Assembly: GCA_946566685.1 (NCBI GenBank)
Contig: CAMNXA010000004.1
Span: 62,001-126,000, forward strand
Direction of reading: 5' to 3'
DNA: 64,000 bases
From: an uncultured Lachnospiraceae bacterium
GTDB lineage: Bacteria > Bacillota > Clostridia > Lachnospirales > Lachnospiraceae
Part shown: positions 45,994-58,330 of the stretch, piece after piece
How the letters are laid out: each line of letters opens with the position of its first letter
How positions within the stretch are numbered: the stretch's first letter is position 1
Notes under the pieces: generated by a model
What the model saw: the letters and a program-made list of their open reading frames with translations, nothing else
Databases searched by the model: none
Told to the model about the DNA's origin: nothing
Made by a program: the position numbers and the translations under genes

Positions 45994-47653
45994 AGTCATT
46001 CTCTATCCTGCCGTTTGCGTCATACTCCACTCCGGTCAAATGAAAATTTTCCAGAGAGATGCCGGCGGGATCTACTTCATATTCGAACATTTTCTCCGCG
46101 GATCTTCCGGTGATCTCTGTTGCAACTTTGACCGTCTTATAATAGTATCGCTTTTTATTGTTTTCGCCTTCCGTATCAAAAACAGAGATACCATATGCAT
46201 CCGTATCGATGCCGGCAAGATCCAGGATAGTTGGTCCAAGGTCAACCTGACTTGCAGGCGTGTGATCTGATCTTAAACGGCCGCGTGCGTTACGGGGCTT
46301 TACCAGAAATACAGGGTTGGTACAGTCAGCGGTAAACCGTCCATGGTCGGCGGTGATAATGACCGATGTATTATCATAAATATTTAGGGCTTTCATTTCA
46401 TCCAGATACCTGAGTACCATTCGCAGGGAACCTTTGATGGATTTGTTTTCATCACTGGTCTCATCGGTTCGCTGTCCCCATTCATCAATACTGTATGGCG
46501 GGTGTGCTCCACTAACATGAATAAATTTGAACTGCGGATGGCCAGCATCGGCAGTAACCGGCTGTTGATCCAGATAATCCACAAGAGCGAGGTTTTCCGG
46601 ATTATAATAATGATCCTCACATTGTAATTGCCTTCTGTGCTCGAATTCATAACCGTAGAGCCACACATAAGGTTTAACGACATCAGGGAAATATTTGCAC
46701 ATGACAAGTCGGTACAGTAAAATGGTAAATGCCTTGTGATTGGCTATTTTAAAATCTGTCTTCACAAAGTTAATGGCATTGGCTCCGGCTCGTTCCGGGA
46801 TGAGTTCACTGCTGCTGTACAGACTCATTTCATATCCATTTTGAATCAGCGCGTCCCAATAAACCTCTTCTTCGCAGAGCGTATCAAGACAGGCAGGGAC
46901 ATCCGCCTGCGGATAATAGCGGCCGGAGAGCATAAAGGGAATAGCATACTGCGTGTTGCTATAGCAGCCGGCAAAATTATCATACCAGACAAAACCGTCA
47001 AGCTGTTCTTCGAATTCCGGCACTTCTTCTAATGCCTGTCTGAAAAATTCCACATCATAGTAATCCAGTACAAATACCAGCACATTGCTGTCATCAGATA
47101 AAGCTGTGAGATTTCTGTCTGTCGGGTAGCCGCATGCCGGCACTTTATTTTCTTGCAGACAGGGAACGATGAGAACTATGAGGGTCACAAACAAAACAGC
47201 GGTCAGAAACAGCGATACACCGGTTATAATTTTCTGAATATATTTACCATCCCGGAGACATACTACGATACAAGTACAGATTATGATAATCCAAAAGAGC
47301 ATGTCCAGAATGAGCCGGCCTTTGTACTGTGACCAGCTAATGCTCTCGCCTGTCATCATTCCGAGTTTTAAGTTAAGGAAATTGCCCTGTATATAAACAC
47401 AGATTCCAGTACCAAAAATAACAGCGGTATAGATTTTGAGGAGTTTCCCTTTTAGAAAGCATCCCAGTAAGGCAGCGGCAGCCATTGCAAACACACCGCA
47501 GGCGAGGGGAATATACCAGAAATCTTTCAAAGAAAACCACAGATCTTGTGAGTTTATTGAATACAATTCAAAGGGTGCAAAAATGCAAGAAATAAAGCCT
47601 AAGAATAATATGGCGCTAAACATTTCTTTTCTGGCAGAGATTTTTTCCTTCAT
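45992..47653 (-). CDS. Membrane-anchored sulfatase-fold protein (LtaS/phosphoethanolamine-transferase-like)
   Basis: 553 residues. About five N-terminal membrane helices (~15-175) precede an outer alkaline-phosphatase-superfamily domain. Metal and active-site elements: 'NVLVFVLDYYDVEFF', 'WYDNFAGCYSNTQYAIPFMLSG' (Thr/Ser nucleophile region), 'KFIHVSGAHPPYSI', 'SVIITADHGRF' and 'LGPTILDLAGI'. Such enzymes transfer phosphoglycerol or phosphoethanolamine, or cleave sulfates, at the cell surface. The sequence is not close enough to LtaS to name it. The ribosome site is weak (AGAGG 13 bases before the ATG). Confidence 0.75.
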   Translation of the reverse strand: MKEKISARKEMFSAILFLGFISCIFAPFELYSINSQDLWFSLKDFWYIPLACGVFAMAAAALLGCFLKGKLLKIYTAVIFGTGICVYIQGNFLNLKLGMMTGESISWSQYKGRLILDMLFWIIIICTCIVVCLRDGKYIQKIITGVSLFLTAVLFVTLIVLIVPCLQENKVPACGYPTDRNLTALSDDSNVLVFVLDYYDVEFFRQALEEVPEFEEQLDGFVWYDNFAGCYSNTQYAIPFMLSGRYYPQADVPACLDTLCEEEVYWDALIQNGYEMSLYSSSELIPERAGANAINFVKTDFKIANHKAFTILLYRLVMCKYFPDVVKPYVWLYGYEFEHRRQLQCEDHYYNPENLALVDYLDQQPVTADAGHPQFKFIHVSGAHPPYSIDEWGQRTDETSDENKSIKGSLRMVLRYLDEMKALNIYDNTSVIITADHGRFTADCTNPVFLVKPRNARGRLRSDHTPASQVDLGPTILDLAGIDTDAYGISVFDTEGENNKKRYYYKTVKVATEITGRSAEKMFEYEVDPAGISLENFHLTGVEYDANGRIEND

Positions 47654-47847
47654 TAATTTCCATGACCTCTTTTTTCTGTCTTTATAATGTAGAGATATTT
47701 TTTCCTTTTAACCGCATTTATTATACAGTATAATATAGTAAATTTCCACAGTTTTGTATGGGCCAAAGAATTTGTCCTGCGTGAAACTTTTGGCTCGCAT
47801 AACAGGGTGGATATCGCCCGGTGAAAGACCGGAGAATGGAGGCAAAG

Positions 47848-49263
47848 ATGCGCAAAACAAAGATTGTATGTACACTGGGACCTTCCACAGACAATGAGGA
47901 AGTATTAAGACAGATGATGTTAGAAGGGATGAATGTGGCAAGATGTAATTTTTCCCACGGCACTTATGAAGATCATAAGAAGAGGATGGATATGGTCAAA
48001 AAACTTCGGAAAGAAGTGGGCAGACCGGTGGCAATCCTGCTTGATACGAAGGGTCCTGAAGTCCGTGTGAAGAATTTTAAGGAAGGAAAAGTAATCCTGG
48101 AAGAGGGGCAGCTTTTTACACTGACGGCCGATGATGTGGAGGGAACAAAGGATAAGGTAAGTGTGACTTACAACCGTCTCTATGAGGATCTTGAGGTGGG
48201 TATGCGAGTGCTGATCGATGACGGCCTGATTGAGATGAAAGTAGAGAAAGTGGAAAAAAACGATATTGTCTGCCGGGTTATCAATGGCGGCGCTGTCTCC
48301 AATCATAAAGGCGTCAATGTGCCGGATGTGGATCTTTCCATGCCGTATATCAGCGATAAAGACAGAGAGGATATCCTGTTTGGCATAGAGCAGGATGTGG
48401 ATTTCATTGCAGCATCTTTCGTACAGAAAAAGGAAGATATCCTGCAACTTCGTAAACTGCTGGAAAAGAATGGCGGAGAGGATATCAAGATTATTTCCAA
48501 GATAGAGAATGCGCAGGGGGTAGCCAATATTGATGATATTGTGGAGGTGTCGGATGGTATTATGGTAGCCCGCGGTGATATGGGTGTGGAGATTCCTTAT
48601 GAGGAAGTTCCGGTGATCCAGAAGAAGATTATCAAGAAAGTATATCGTGCAGGCAAGCAGGTCATTACTGCCACGCAGATGTTGGAATCCATGATCAAAA
48701 ATCCCAGGCCGACCAGGGCGGAGACCACGGATGTTGCCAATGCAGTTTATGACGGTACCAGCGCTATCATGCTCTCCGGAGAAACAGCGGCAGGGTCTTA
48801 TCCGGTGGAGGCGGTCAGGACAATGGTAAGGATTGCGGAGCGCACGGAGCAGGATGTGGATTACCGTAAGCGGTTTTTCCTGTTTGAAAGAGAGGCAAAC
48901 CCGGATATCACGGATGCAATCTGTCATGCTACCTGCACCACGGCATTGGATTTAAATGCCACTGCTATTGTGACAGTCACCAAATCCGGCAGATCGGCAA
49001 GAATGGTGTCCAGCTATCGGCCAAAGAGTGATATTATAAGCTGTGCCACCACGGAGAAGGTGTGCAGACAATTGTCCCTGGCGTGGGGCGTGACACCGCT
49101 TGTGATCAAAGAAGAGAAGGACGCTTATGCGCTGTTTGATAAGGCGCTTATGGCTGCCGAGAAGAAGGGATTTTTGAAAAAAGGAGATCTGACAGTCATC
49201 ACATCCGGGGTGCCGATTGGATGCTCCGGGACAACGAATATGATTAAGGTACAGCTTGTATAA
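47848..49263 (+). CDS. pyk: Pyruvate kinase
   Basis: 471 residues, the short form without the extra C-terminal PEP-utiliser-like domain of some Bacillota. Converts PEP and ADP to pyruvate and ATP. Motifs: 'TKIVCTLGPSTDNEEVL', 'NFSHGTYEDH', 'LLDTKGPEVR', 'FIAASFVQKKEDI', the active-site Lys in 'KIISKIENAQG', 'MVARGDMGVEIPYEEVP', 'TATQMLESM' and 'DVANAVYDGTSAIMLSGETAAG'. The start is ATG 47848 with GGAGG upstream. A CCGGT/ACCGG hairpin (47819-47833) sits just before the ribosome site, and a TATAAT at 47729-47734 is a probable -10. Confidence 0.97.
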   Translation: MRKTKIVCTLGPSTDNEEVLRQMMLEGMNVARCNFSHGTYEDHKKRMDMVKKLRKEVGRPVAILLDTKGPEVRVKNFKEGKVILEEGQLFTLTADDVEGTKDKVSVTYNRLYEDLEVGMRVLIDDGLIEMKVEKVEKNDIVCRVINGGAVSNHKGVNVPDVDLSMPYISDKDREDILFGIEQDVDFIAASFVQKKEDILQLRKLLEKNGGEDIKIISKIENAQGVANIDDIVEVSDGIMVARGDMGVEIPYEEVPVIQKKIIKKVYRAGKQVITATQMLESMIKNPRPTRAETTDVANAVYDGTSAIMLSGETAAGSYPVEAVRTMVRIAERTEQDVDYRKRFFLFEREANPDITDAICHATCTTALDLNATAIVTVTKSGRSARMVSSYRPKSDIISCATTEKVCRQLSLAWGVTPLVIKEEKDAYALFDKALMAAEKKGFLKKGDLTVITSGVPIGCSGTTNMIKVQLV

Positions 49264-49274
49264 ATGCCTGTTTA

Positions 49275-50132
49275 TTAGAGTGCGGGTAGGTTAGGCAGGG
49301 GAACCGGCCCTGAAATGATTTCTCTGGCCACATAAAGTGTACTGTCAGCCCTGGCGCTCATGCTCCATTTGACTAAAGTCATGGCTTGGCGTTCAATCTC
49401 GATGCAGGTGATGCAGCGGGGGTGGACACAGCTTCCTGTGTTATAGTAGCAGGCAGGTTCAGCAGGCAGGATAGGCCGGTGCGTGTGGCCGGTAATCAGG
49501 ATATGGTGATTATCTTCTGCCCACTGGTTCAGACGGATCTCGCATTTGTTTTTGACATGATAGTTTTTGGCGGCGCTGGTGGGATCCAATACACCCATAT
49601 TTTCCAGGGGGCGCCAGATATATCGGACAAGGAATCGGGAGAGGGGCCAGAACGTGGAATTGAGCAGACTGGCCTGGTGTCCGTGTGTAAGATATAAGGA
49701 TATATGGGACCTGTTGCCAGGCAGCAGGTCCGTAGTGAGAATGATACTTTCATAAAAGGTGAGATTGGGGAAGAGAGAGTGTACTTTTCTCTTCCTTTTG
49801 ACAATATCATGGTTCCCATAGAGCAGGTATAGCCGGTTTTCCTTGTAAAATTGGGTGAAAAACCAGAATACATCGCTGTGGATATCCAGGATATTTTTCA
49901 TGTTTCTGTTTTCCCATAGTTCGTCTCCATCTCCCAGTTCGATATAGGTAAATCCCTGTCTGTAATAGTATTCCAATGCAGCAAAATACAGATGCTGGTT
50001 CTTCAAAAAATTGTCGGAAGAGTTGCCCATACCCCTGTGGCAGTCGCTCATGAGAATATAGCGGGAACGGTTTGACAAAGGGAGCAGAGGAGCATTCAGG
50101 AAAGCATGGTCAAGACGGGAAGAAACGCTCAT
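49275..50132 (-). CDS. Calcineurin-like metallophosphoesterase
   Basis: 285 residues. All metal-binding motifs of the family are present: 'LMSDCHRGMG' (D-x-H), 'ELGDGDELWE' (G-D-x-x-E), 'LLYGNHDIV' (G-N-H-D), 'LTHGHQ' and 'LITGHTHRP'. The layout recalls LpxH-like/UDP-diacylglucosamine hydrolase relatives, but Gram-positives lack lipid A, so the substrate is unknown. It starts two bases after the stop of the DUF4474-like gene (AAGGAG ribosome site inside the intervening end), so the two form an operon. Convergent with pyk, with only 11 bases between stops and no terminator. Confidence 0.88.
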   Translation of the reverse strand: MSVSSRLDHAFLNAPLLPLSNRSRYILMSDCHRGMGNSSDNFLKNQHLYFAALEYYYRQGFTYIELGDGDELWENRNMKNILDIHSDVFWFFTQFYKENRLYLLYGNHDIVKRKRKVHSLFPNLTFYESIILTTDLLPGNRSHISLYLTHGHQASLLNSTFWPLSRFLVRYIWRPLENMGVLDPTSAAKNYHVKNKCEIRLNQWAEDNHHILITGHTHRPILPAEPACYYNTGSCVHPRCITCIEIERQAMTLVKWSMSARADSTLYVAREIISGPVPLPNLPAL

Positions 50133-50134
50133 GG

Positions 50135-51043
50135 TCAGGACTCCTTACAATGATGTTTATGGCAGCGTTTGTTAAATCTGCGCAGTCTCAGAAGCTTGCG
50201 GAAAGCTGCCGGGAGATAATAGTACAGGTATAAGATTCGGTCTTCCGTACAGGTAAACGGTCTGGTGACCCACAGGTAGAGTTTGCAGAAGATCCTGTTC
50301 TTCCATTGGGAAAAACAGCGCCAGAAGCGGGTGATCCAATTGTATCTCTCCGTGATATTCCGGCAGAAGACAAAGCTTACATGGAGGCCCTTGACACAGA
50401 TACTGTCATCCCTGTAACCGGCTCTTTTCAGGCCGTCCACGAAAGCGGAGAGCATTTCCCTGTTCGGGAAGCAGACTGTGGCTTCCATGGTGAGTGCGGA
50501 AGGTTCGGTAAAGCAGCCCACCAGAAAGGCAGTGAGCCACCAGTGGCGCCCAGCATTGCGTAAACAGTCATTGTCCCTGTTGCATAGAACAAAGGAGCAG
50601 TCCAGCATTTCGTTATCCTGTGCGCAGGAAAACCAGGTGGTCTTGTAATCTGTCTCAGGAATGATGGAATCAGCATGATATATACCGATTTCCGCGCCGG
50701 TATTAATGCCATACTGGCCTTTCCAGAATTCAATCAGCCAGGTTCTGCCATGATAATCAAAATAGACAGGAAGGGCATCGAAGACCATCTGAAACCTGGG
50801 GGCCATATAGTCATAGAGCCAGGTGTACCCGGCTTGCTTCTGCCAGGCGTCTGTTGTGGAAGAAAAGATACCGCTGTCACAGTGAAAACAGTAGCCGAAA
50901 GGGTATACCAGTTCCTTTATGAGGGAGCATTTGGTACAGCAGTCCATGGAACAGATCTTACAGATGATTTTTTTCCTGCGACAGTGAAAAAAGATGCAGC
51001 CGAGAAGGGCCAGAAGAAGTAGAGCAAAGAGTAAATAATACAT
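50135..51043 (-). CDS. DUF4474-like membrane-anchored protein
   Basis: 302 residues. One N-terminal TM ('YYLLFALLLLALLGCIFF') then a Cys-rich stretch ('CKICSMDCCTKCSL'). The core reads 'YPFGYCFHCDSGIFSSTTDAWQKQAGYTWLYD' and 'WLIEFWKGQYGINTGAEIGIYHAD', the pattern I recall for DUF4474 proteins of Clostridia, whose function is unknown. The last ~60 residues are basic with aromatic patches. Ribosome site weak. It precedes the metallophosphoesterase gene in one operon, the only functional hint. Confidence 0.6.
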   Translation of the reverse strand: MYYLLFALLLLALLGCIFFHCRRKKIICKICSMDCCTKCSLIKELVYPFGYCFHCDSGIFSSTTDAWQKQAGYTWLYDYMAPRFQMVFDALPVYFDYHGRTWLIEFWKGQYGINTGAEIGIYHADSIIPETDYKTTWFSCAQDNEMLDCSFVLCNRDNDCLRNAGRHWWLTAFLVGCFTEPSALTMEATVCFPNREMLSAFVDGLKRAGYRDDSICVKGLHVSFVFCRNITERYNWITRFWRCFSQWKNRIFCKLYLWVTRPFTCTEDRILYLYYYLPAAFRKLLRLRRFNKRCHKHHCKES

Positions 51044-51108
51044 AACTTAATATCCTATGTGGTTTTACTCTATTTTATGACAATGGCAGAGAAATTGTTC
51101 AGATATTT

Positions 51109-53900
<2,792 letters not shown>

Positions 53901-53963
53901 CGGAAATGAGCATGACTGTATAGTAACAGGGCGAAGCCCATAAAGGAAGAAAGGGATTATAGA

Positions 53964-56174
53964 ATGAACATCACCTATTATGAAGAGAATAGATTGTTTA
54001 AGCTGGATACACCCCACACCAGCTACTGTATCGCTGTTGTGGATGAAGAAAATTTTCTGGGGCACGTGTATTATGGAAGGAAGCTGTCGGAGAATAATCT
54101 GATTTATCTGATGCGCACGAATGAGATGCCTTTTGTTCCGTCCCGGAATAATCGGGAGAGGCTCTCTTTCCTGGATACCTTTCCCATGGAGTATACGGGA
54201 AATAATTTGGGCGATTACAGAGAAGGCACATTGGCGGTACGGACTATGGGCGGTCATACGGGTGTATCGCTCTCCTATGTGTCCCACCGGATTTATGACG
54301 GGAAGGAAGCATTGGAGGGATTGCCGGCGACTTTTGGCGGAAAAGATGTCTGCCAGACGCTGGAGATTACCTGTGAGGATAAAGTGCTGAAACTACAGGT
54401 CATTCTGTCCTACAGCATTTTTGCCGACACGGATGCGATCGCCAGAAGCGTGAAGATTGTGAACGGCGGTGACGAGCCAATATATCTGACGAAAGTATTG
54501 TCAGCCTGTATTGATATGGATAATGAGGAGTATGAGATGATCACGCTGCATGGTTCCTGGGGGAGGGAGCGCGGGATTCAGACACGTCCCATTATGAGAG
54601 GTAAGCAGAGTGCAGGTTCGGTGCGCGGGGTGTCGAGTCATCAGGAGCATCCCTTCATGGCCTGGAAGAAGCGTGAGACGACAGAAGAATCGGGTGAGAT
54701 TTATGCCATGAACTTTGTCTATTCCGGTAATTTCCTGGCGCAGATTGAGGCCAACCAGTTTGGTTCCATCCGGGCGTTGATGGGAATCCATCCGGATAAT
54801 TTCTGCTGGAAACTGGAAGCCGGGGAGCGTTTTCAGGCGCCGGAAGTCATCTGTATGTATTCGGCACAGGGAATCGGCGGTATGACCAGAAATTTCCATG
54901 ACCTGTATCGAGAGCATCTGATACGGGGAATTTACAGGGATACCAAGCGTCCCATCCTCATCAATAACTGGGAGGGCACGTATTTTGAATTTAATACACA
55001 GAAACTGATAGATATTGCAAAGCAGGCTTCTGAACTTGGCATAGAGATGCTGGTGATGGATGACGGCTGGTTTGGGCACAGAGATGATGATAACAGCAGC
55101 CTGGGAGACTGGCAGGTGAACGAATCCAAGCTGGAGGGCGGACTTAAATATCTGGTGGAAGAAGTAAATAAGCTGGGCATGAAGTTCGGCATCTGGTTTG
55201 AACCGGAGATGATTTCGCCGGATTCTGATCTGTACAGGGCGCATCCTGACTGGGCGATCCAGATTCCGGACAGGACGGGAAGTCTTAGCAGGAATCAGTA
55301 TGTGCTGGATCTGACACGTAAGGAAGTCAGGGATTCGGTTTATGACCAGATGGCGGCTGTGCTCCACAGTGCTAATATCGAGTATGTCAAGTGGGACATG
55401 AACAGGTGCCTGAGTGATGTGGGCAGTTACGGGCTTCCGGCGGACAGACAGGGAGAACTTCTGCACAGGCAGGTGCTGGCGGTCTATGAGATGCAGGAGC
55501 GGTTGATCACCGAGTTCCCGAATCTTTTGCTGGAGAACTGTGCCAGCGGCGGCGGCAGATTCGATCCTGGTATGTTGTATTACAGTCCTCAGATCTGGTG
55601 CTCTGATGATGCGGATGCGGTGGAGAGATTGTCGATTCAGGCTGGTACGGAACTGGTTTATCCGCTGTCCACCATGGGTGCCCATATATCTGACTGTCCG
55701 AATCATACGGTGGGCCGGGTGACACCTTTTGCGACCAGGGGTTATGTGGCGCTTGCCGGAACTTTCGGATATGAATTGGATGTGACGAGGATTCCACAGG
55801 AAGACCGTGATAGGATTCCGGAACAGGTGGCAATGTATCATAAATATAATGATCTGGTGCGCCAGGGAGATTATTATCGTATTGCACATTATGCCGAGAA
55901 CCATTATTATGATTGCTATGAGGTGGTGTCCAAGGATAAGAGCGAGGCGCTTGTCACTTATGTGCAGGTGATCGGCAGGCCCAATTTCCACAGCAGGCGG
56001 ATTCACATTCCGGGCCTGGATCTGGATAGAACATATGTGATTGAAAATGCGGCGGATTGGCCGGAGATAGGACAGACAGAGTACCGTGGGGATACCCTGT
56101 ATTATGCGGGGCTCAATATACCGCCTGTCCAGGGCGACTTCCAGGGCAGGCTGTTACATTTGAAGGCGAGGTAG
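53964..56174 (+). CDS. Alpha-galactosidase (GH36)
   Basis: 736 residues, the length of clostridial and lactobacillar GH36 (AgaA/RafA type). Releases galactose from melibiose, raffinose and related plant sugars. The N-terminal beta-supersandwich has 'GRKLSENNLIYLMR' and 'HPFMAWKKRE'; the barrel has 'RPILINNWEGTYFEFN', 'LVMDDGWFGHRDDDNSSLGDW', 'GIWFEPEMIS', nucleophile Asp in 'YVKWDMNR', 'LENCASGGGRFDPGMLYYSP' and acid/base Asp in 'WCSDDADAVERL'. No signal peptide. It probably shares a transcript with glpK. The link between galactoside and glycerol use may reflect galactosylglycerol-type substrates, which is inference. Confidence 0.96.
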   Translation: MNITYYEENRLFKLDTPHTSYCIAVVDEENFLGHVYYGRKLSENNLIYLMRTNEMPFVPSRNNRERLSFLDTFPMEYTGNNLGDYREGTLAVRTMGGHTGVSLSYVSHRIYDGKEALEGLPATFGGKDVCQTLEITCEDKVLKLQVILSYSIFADTDAIARSVKIVNGGDEPIYLTKVLSACIDMDNEEYEMITLHGSWGRERGIQTRPIMRGKQSAGSVRGVSSHQEHPFMAWKKRETTEESGEIYAMNFVYSGNFLAQIEANQFGSIRALMGIHPDNFCWKLEAGERFQAPEVICMYSAQGIGGMTRNFHDLYREHLIRGIYRDTKRPILINNWEGTYFEFNTQKLIDIAKQASELGIEMLVMDDGWFGHRDDDNSSLGDWQVNESKLEGGLKYLVEEVNKLGMKFGIWFEPEMISPDSDLYRAHPDWAIQIPDRTGSLSRNQYVLDLTRKEVRDSVYDQMAAVLHSANIEYVKWDMNRCLSDVGSYGLPADRQGELLHRQVLAVYEMQERLITEFPNLLLENCASGGGRFDPGMLYYSPQIWCSDDADAVERLSIQAGTELVYPLSTMGAHISDCPNHTVGRVTPFATRGYVALAGTFGYELDVTRIPQEDRDRIPEQVAMYHKYNDLVRQGDYYRIAHYAENHYYDCYEVVSKDKSEALVTYVQVIGRPNFHSRRIHIPGLDLDRTYVIENAADWPEIGQTEYRGDTLYYAGLNIPPVQGDFQGRLLHLKAR

Positions 56175-56263
56175 TCGGTTTGAAAAAAAGAAAGCTATGA
56201 CAGGATGACTTGGGCAGCAGTCCGGGAAGTGCTGAAAAGAATATGGAAAGAAGGAAAAAGGTT

Positions 56264-57448
56264 ATGATCGTACAAAAATACAAAGATATGCTACAGGGAA
56301 AATCCGTGATCAGACAGTTATCGGAGTTTGCCACGCAGAGAGGGAAGGAGATTGGCTATGAAAATGTGTTTGACTATAGTCTCGGCAATCCTTCCGTACC
56401 GGTGCCGCAGGCATTTACCGATACGATGATCAGGATGTTACAGGAGAGAAACCCCATGGAACTGCACGGTTACAGTCAGAGCCTGGGCATCCCATCGGTG
56501 CGGGATAAGGTGGCAGCTTCCCTTAATCAGAGATTTGGGATGAACTATACGGGAAATCATATTTTCATGACTACCGGTGCGGCGGGGGCTATTGCCCATG
56601 CAGTGCGCTGTGTGGCCGAGCCTGGGGATGAAGTCATTACTTTTGCACCCTACTTTCCGGAGTATGCACCTTATATTAATCTGACGGGGGCCGTGCTTAA
56701 GGTGGTGCCGGCGGATACGGAGAGTTTTCAGATCAACTTTGAGGCTTTTGAGCAGATGCTGACCGAGAAGGTGGCGGCGGTACTCATCAATACGCCGAAC
56801 AACCCTTCCGGGATGGTCTATTCTACGCAGACTATACAGGAGATGGCACGAATCATGCGGGAAAAAGAAGCACAGTACGGACACGATATTTTCCTGATTT
56901 CAGACGAACCTTACAGAGAGATTGTCTTTGCAGGTGTGGATGCTCCTTATCCCTCCAGATTCTACGACAATACCTTATCCTGCTATTCGTTCTCCAAGTC
57001 CTTATCTCTGCCGGGGGAACGTATCGGATATGTGGCGGTCAATCCGGCCTGTACGGATGCCGATCTCATCAGTGTTATGTGCAGTCAGATTTCCAGGGGG
57101 ACGGGACATAACTGCCCGCCGTCTATCATCCAGCTGGCGGTGGCTGAGGTGCTTGACTTAACAGCGGATTTATCGGTCTATGAGACGAATATGAACATAT
57201 TATATAAAGAACTGACAGATTTGGGATTCGAGTGTGTCAAACCCGGCGGAACATTTTATATTTTCCCGAAAGCATTGGAGGAAGATGCAGTTGCTTTCAG
57301 TGAGAAAGCAAAGAAATATGACCTGGTACTGGTGCCCAGTGACAGCTTCGGCGTGAAAGGATATTTCCGGCTTGCCTACTGTATTGATACAGAGAAGGTG
57401 GAGCGGTCGCTGGAGGCTTTCCGGAAGTTTGTGAAAGCGGAATATTAG
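56264..57448 (+). CDS. Pyridoxal-phosphate-dependent class I/II aminotransferase
   Basis: 394 residues. Fold type I aminotransferase: 'DYSLGNPSVPVP' (substrate Gly-Asn-Pro), 'FMTTGAAGAIAHAVRC' (PLP phosphate), 'NTPNNPSGMVYS' (cofactor Asn), 'FLISDEPYREIVF' (PLP ring Asp and Tyr) and 'CYSFSKSLSLPGERIGYV' with the Schiff-base Lys. Close relatives are annotated as aspartate-type aminotransferases; the amino acid specificity is not readable here. ATG 56264 follows AAGGAAAAAGG; the track's 56210 start lacks a ribosome site. The stop is 20 bases from the patatin start. Confidence 0.9.
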   Translation: MIVQKYKDMLQGKSVIRQLSEFATQRGKEIGYENVFDYSLGNPSVPVPQAFTDTMIRMLQERNPMELHGYSQSLGIPSVRDKVAASLNQRFGMNYTGNHIFMTTGAAGAIAHAVRCVAEPGDEVITFAPYFPEYAPYINLTGAVLKVVPADTESFQINFEAFEQMLTEKVAAVLINTPNNPSGMVYSTQTIQEMARIMREKEAQYGHDIFLISDEPYREIVFAGVDAPYPSRFYDNTLSCYSFSKSLSLPGERIGYVAVNPACTDADLISVMCSQISRGTGHNCPPSIIQLAVAEVLDLTADLSVYETNMNILYKELTDLGFECVKPGGTFYIFPKALEEDAVAFSEKAKKYDLVLVPSDSFGVKGYFRLAYCIDTEKVERSLEAFRKFVKAEY

Positions 57449-57468
57449 GATTGGCATTGGAGGAGATT

Positions 57469-58323
57469 ATGTATCAGGCAGGACTTATTTTGGAAGGCGG
57501 CGGTATGAAAGGGATTTATACTGCCGGTGTGTTAGATTTCTTTATGGACAGGGAGATTCTCTTCTCTGACTGTTATGGCGTGTCGGCGGGGGTATGTCAT
57601 CTGTGCAGCTATCTGTCGGGGCAGAGAGGGCGTTCTTATCGGATTGCCCTGAACTATTTGGACATGAAACAGTATTGCAGTGTGGAAAGTCTGCTGAAGA
57701 CAGGCGACCTGTTCGGCGTGGATATGAGTTATAAGCTGATACCGGATTATCTGGATCCCTATGATTATGAGGCTTTTGGGAAATACGAGGGCAGGGCTTA
57801 CGCGGTGGCCACGAACATCCGCACCGGCAAGCCGGCCTATCTGCCGCTTCAGGATATGCATAGGGATATCATTGCAGTGCGGGCTTCCAGTTCCCTGCCC
57901 TTAGTTTCCCGCAATGTAGAGATAGACGGCCAATTATATCTGGATGGCGGCATCTCCGATTCCATTCCGATCAGACAGTCTATTCGGGATGGCAATCGGA
58001 AGAACGTAATCGTCATGACCAAGGAGGAAGGGTATATCAGAAAACCGGCCGGGATGGAACTTGCAGCGGTGCGGGCCAGGTATCTGCGTTATCCGAAGGT
58101 TTACGAACTGATGCGGGAGAGGCATCTTTCTTATAATAATACGGTACAGTACATTGAAGAAAAAAGACAAAGCGGTGATGTATTCGTGATTCGGCCCAAA
58201 CAGGCAAGTAAGGTGGGCAGGATAGAGAAGGATAAGGAAAAAATGAAGGCGCTCTATGAAGAGGGATATCAGGATGCTAAGGATTGTTATCTGGATTTGT
58301 TAGAATATCTGGAAAGGGCATAA
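57469..58323 (+). CDS. Patatin-like phospholipase
   Basis: 284 residues of the RssA/YjjU type. Serine-Asp dyad hydrolase: oxyanion motif 'LEGGGMKGIYTAGVLD', nucleophile in 'GVSAG' (G-x-S-x-G) and catalytic Asp in 'YLDGGISDSIP'. Likely acts on phospholipid or other acyl esters in the cytoplasm. The start is ATG 57469 with GGAGG upstream. Genes on both sides are close (aminotransferase, uppP), so a three-gene operon is likely; with uppP it suggests membrane-lipid upkeep. Confidence 0.88.
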   Translation: MYQAGLILEGGGMKGIYTAGVLDFFMDREILFSDCYGVSAGVCHLCSYLSGQRGRSYRIALNYLDMKQYCSVESLLKTGDLFGVDMSYKLIPDYLDPYDYEAFGKYEGRAYAVATNIRTGKPAYLPLQDMHRDIIAVRASSSLPLVSRNVEIDGQLYLDGGISDSIPIRQSIRDGNRKNVIVMTKEEGYIRKPAGMELAAVRARYLRYPKVYELMRERHLSYNNTVQYIEEKRQSGDVFVIRPKQASKVGRIEKDKEKMKALYEEGYQDAKDCYLDLLEYLERA

Positions 58324-58330
58324 GAAAGGT

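Noticed and set aside
54501-56006. 501-residue minus-strand frame within the alpha-galactosidase gene
   Set aside because: Long only because of codon bias in the sense gene; the sense frame has all GH36 motifs.
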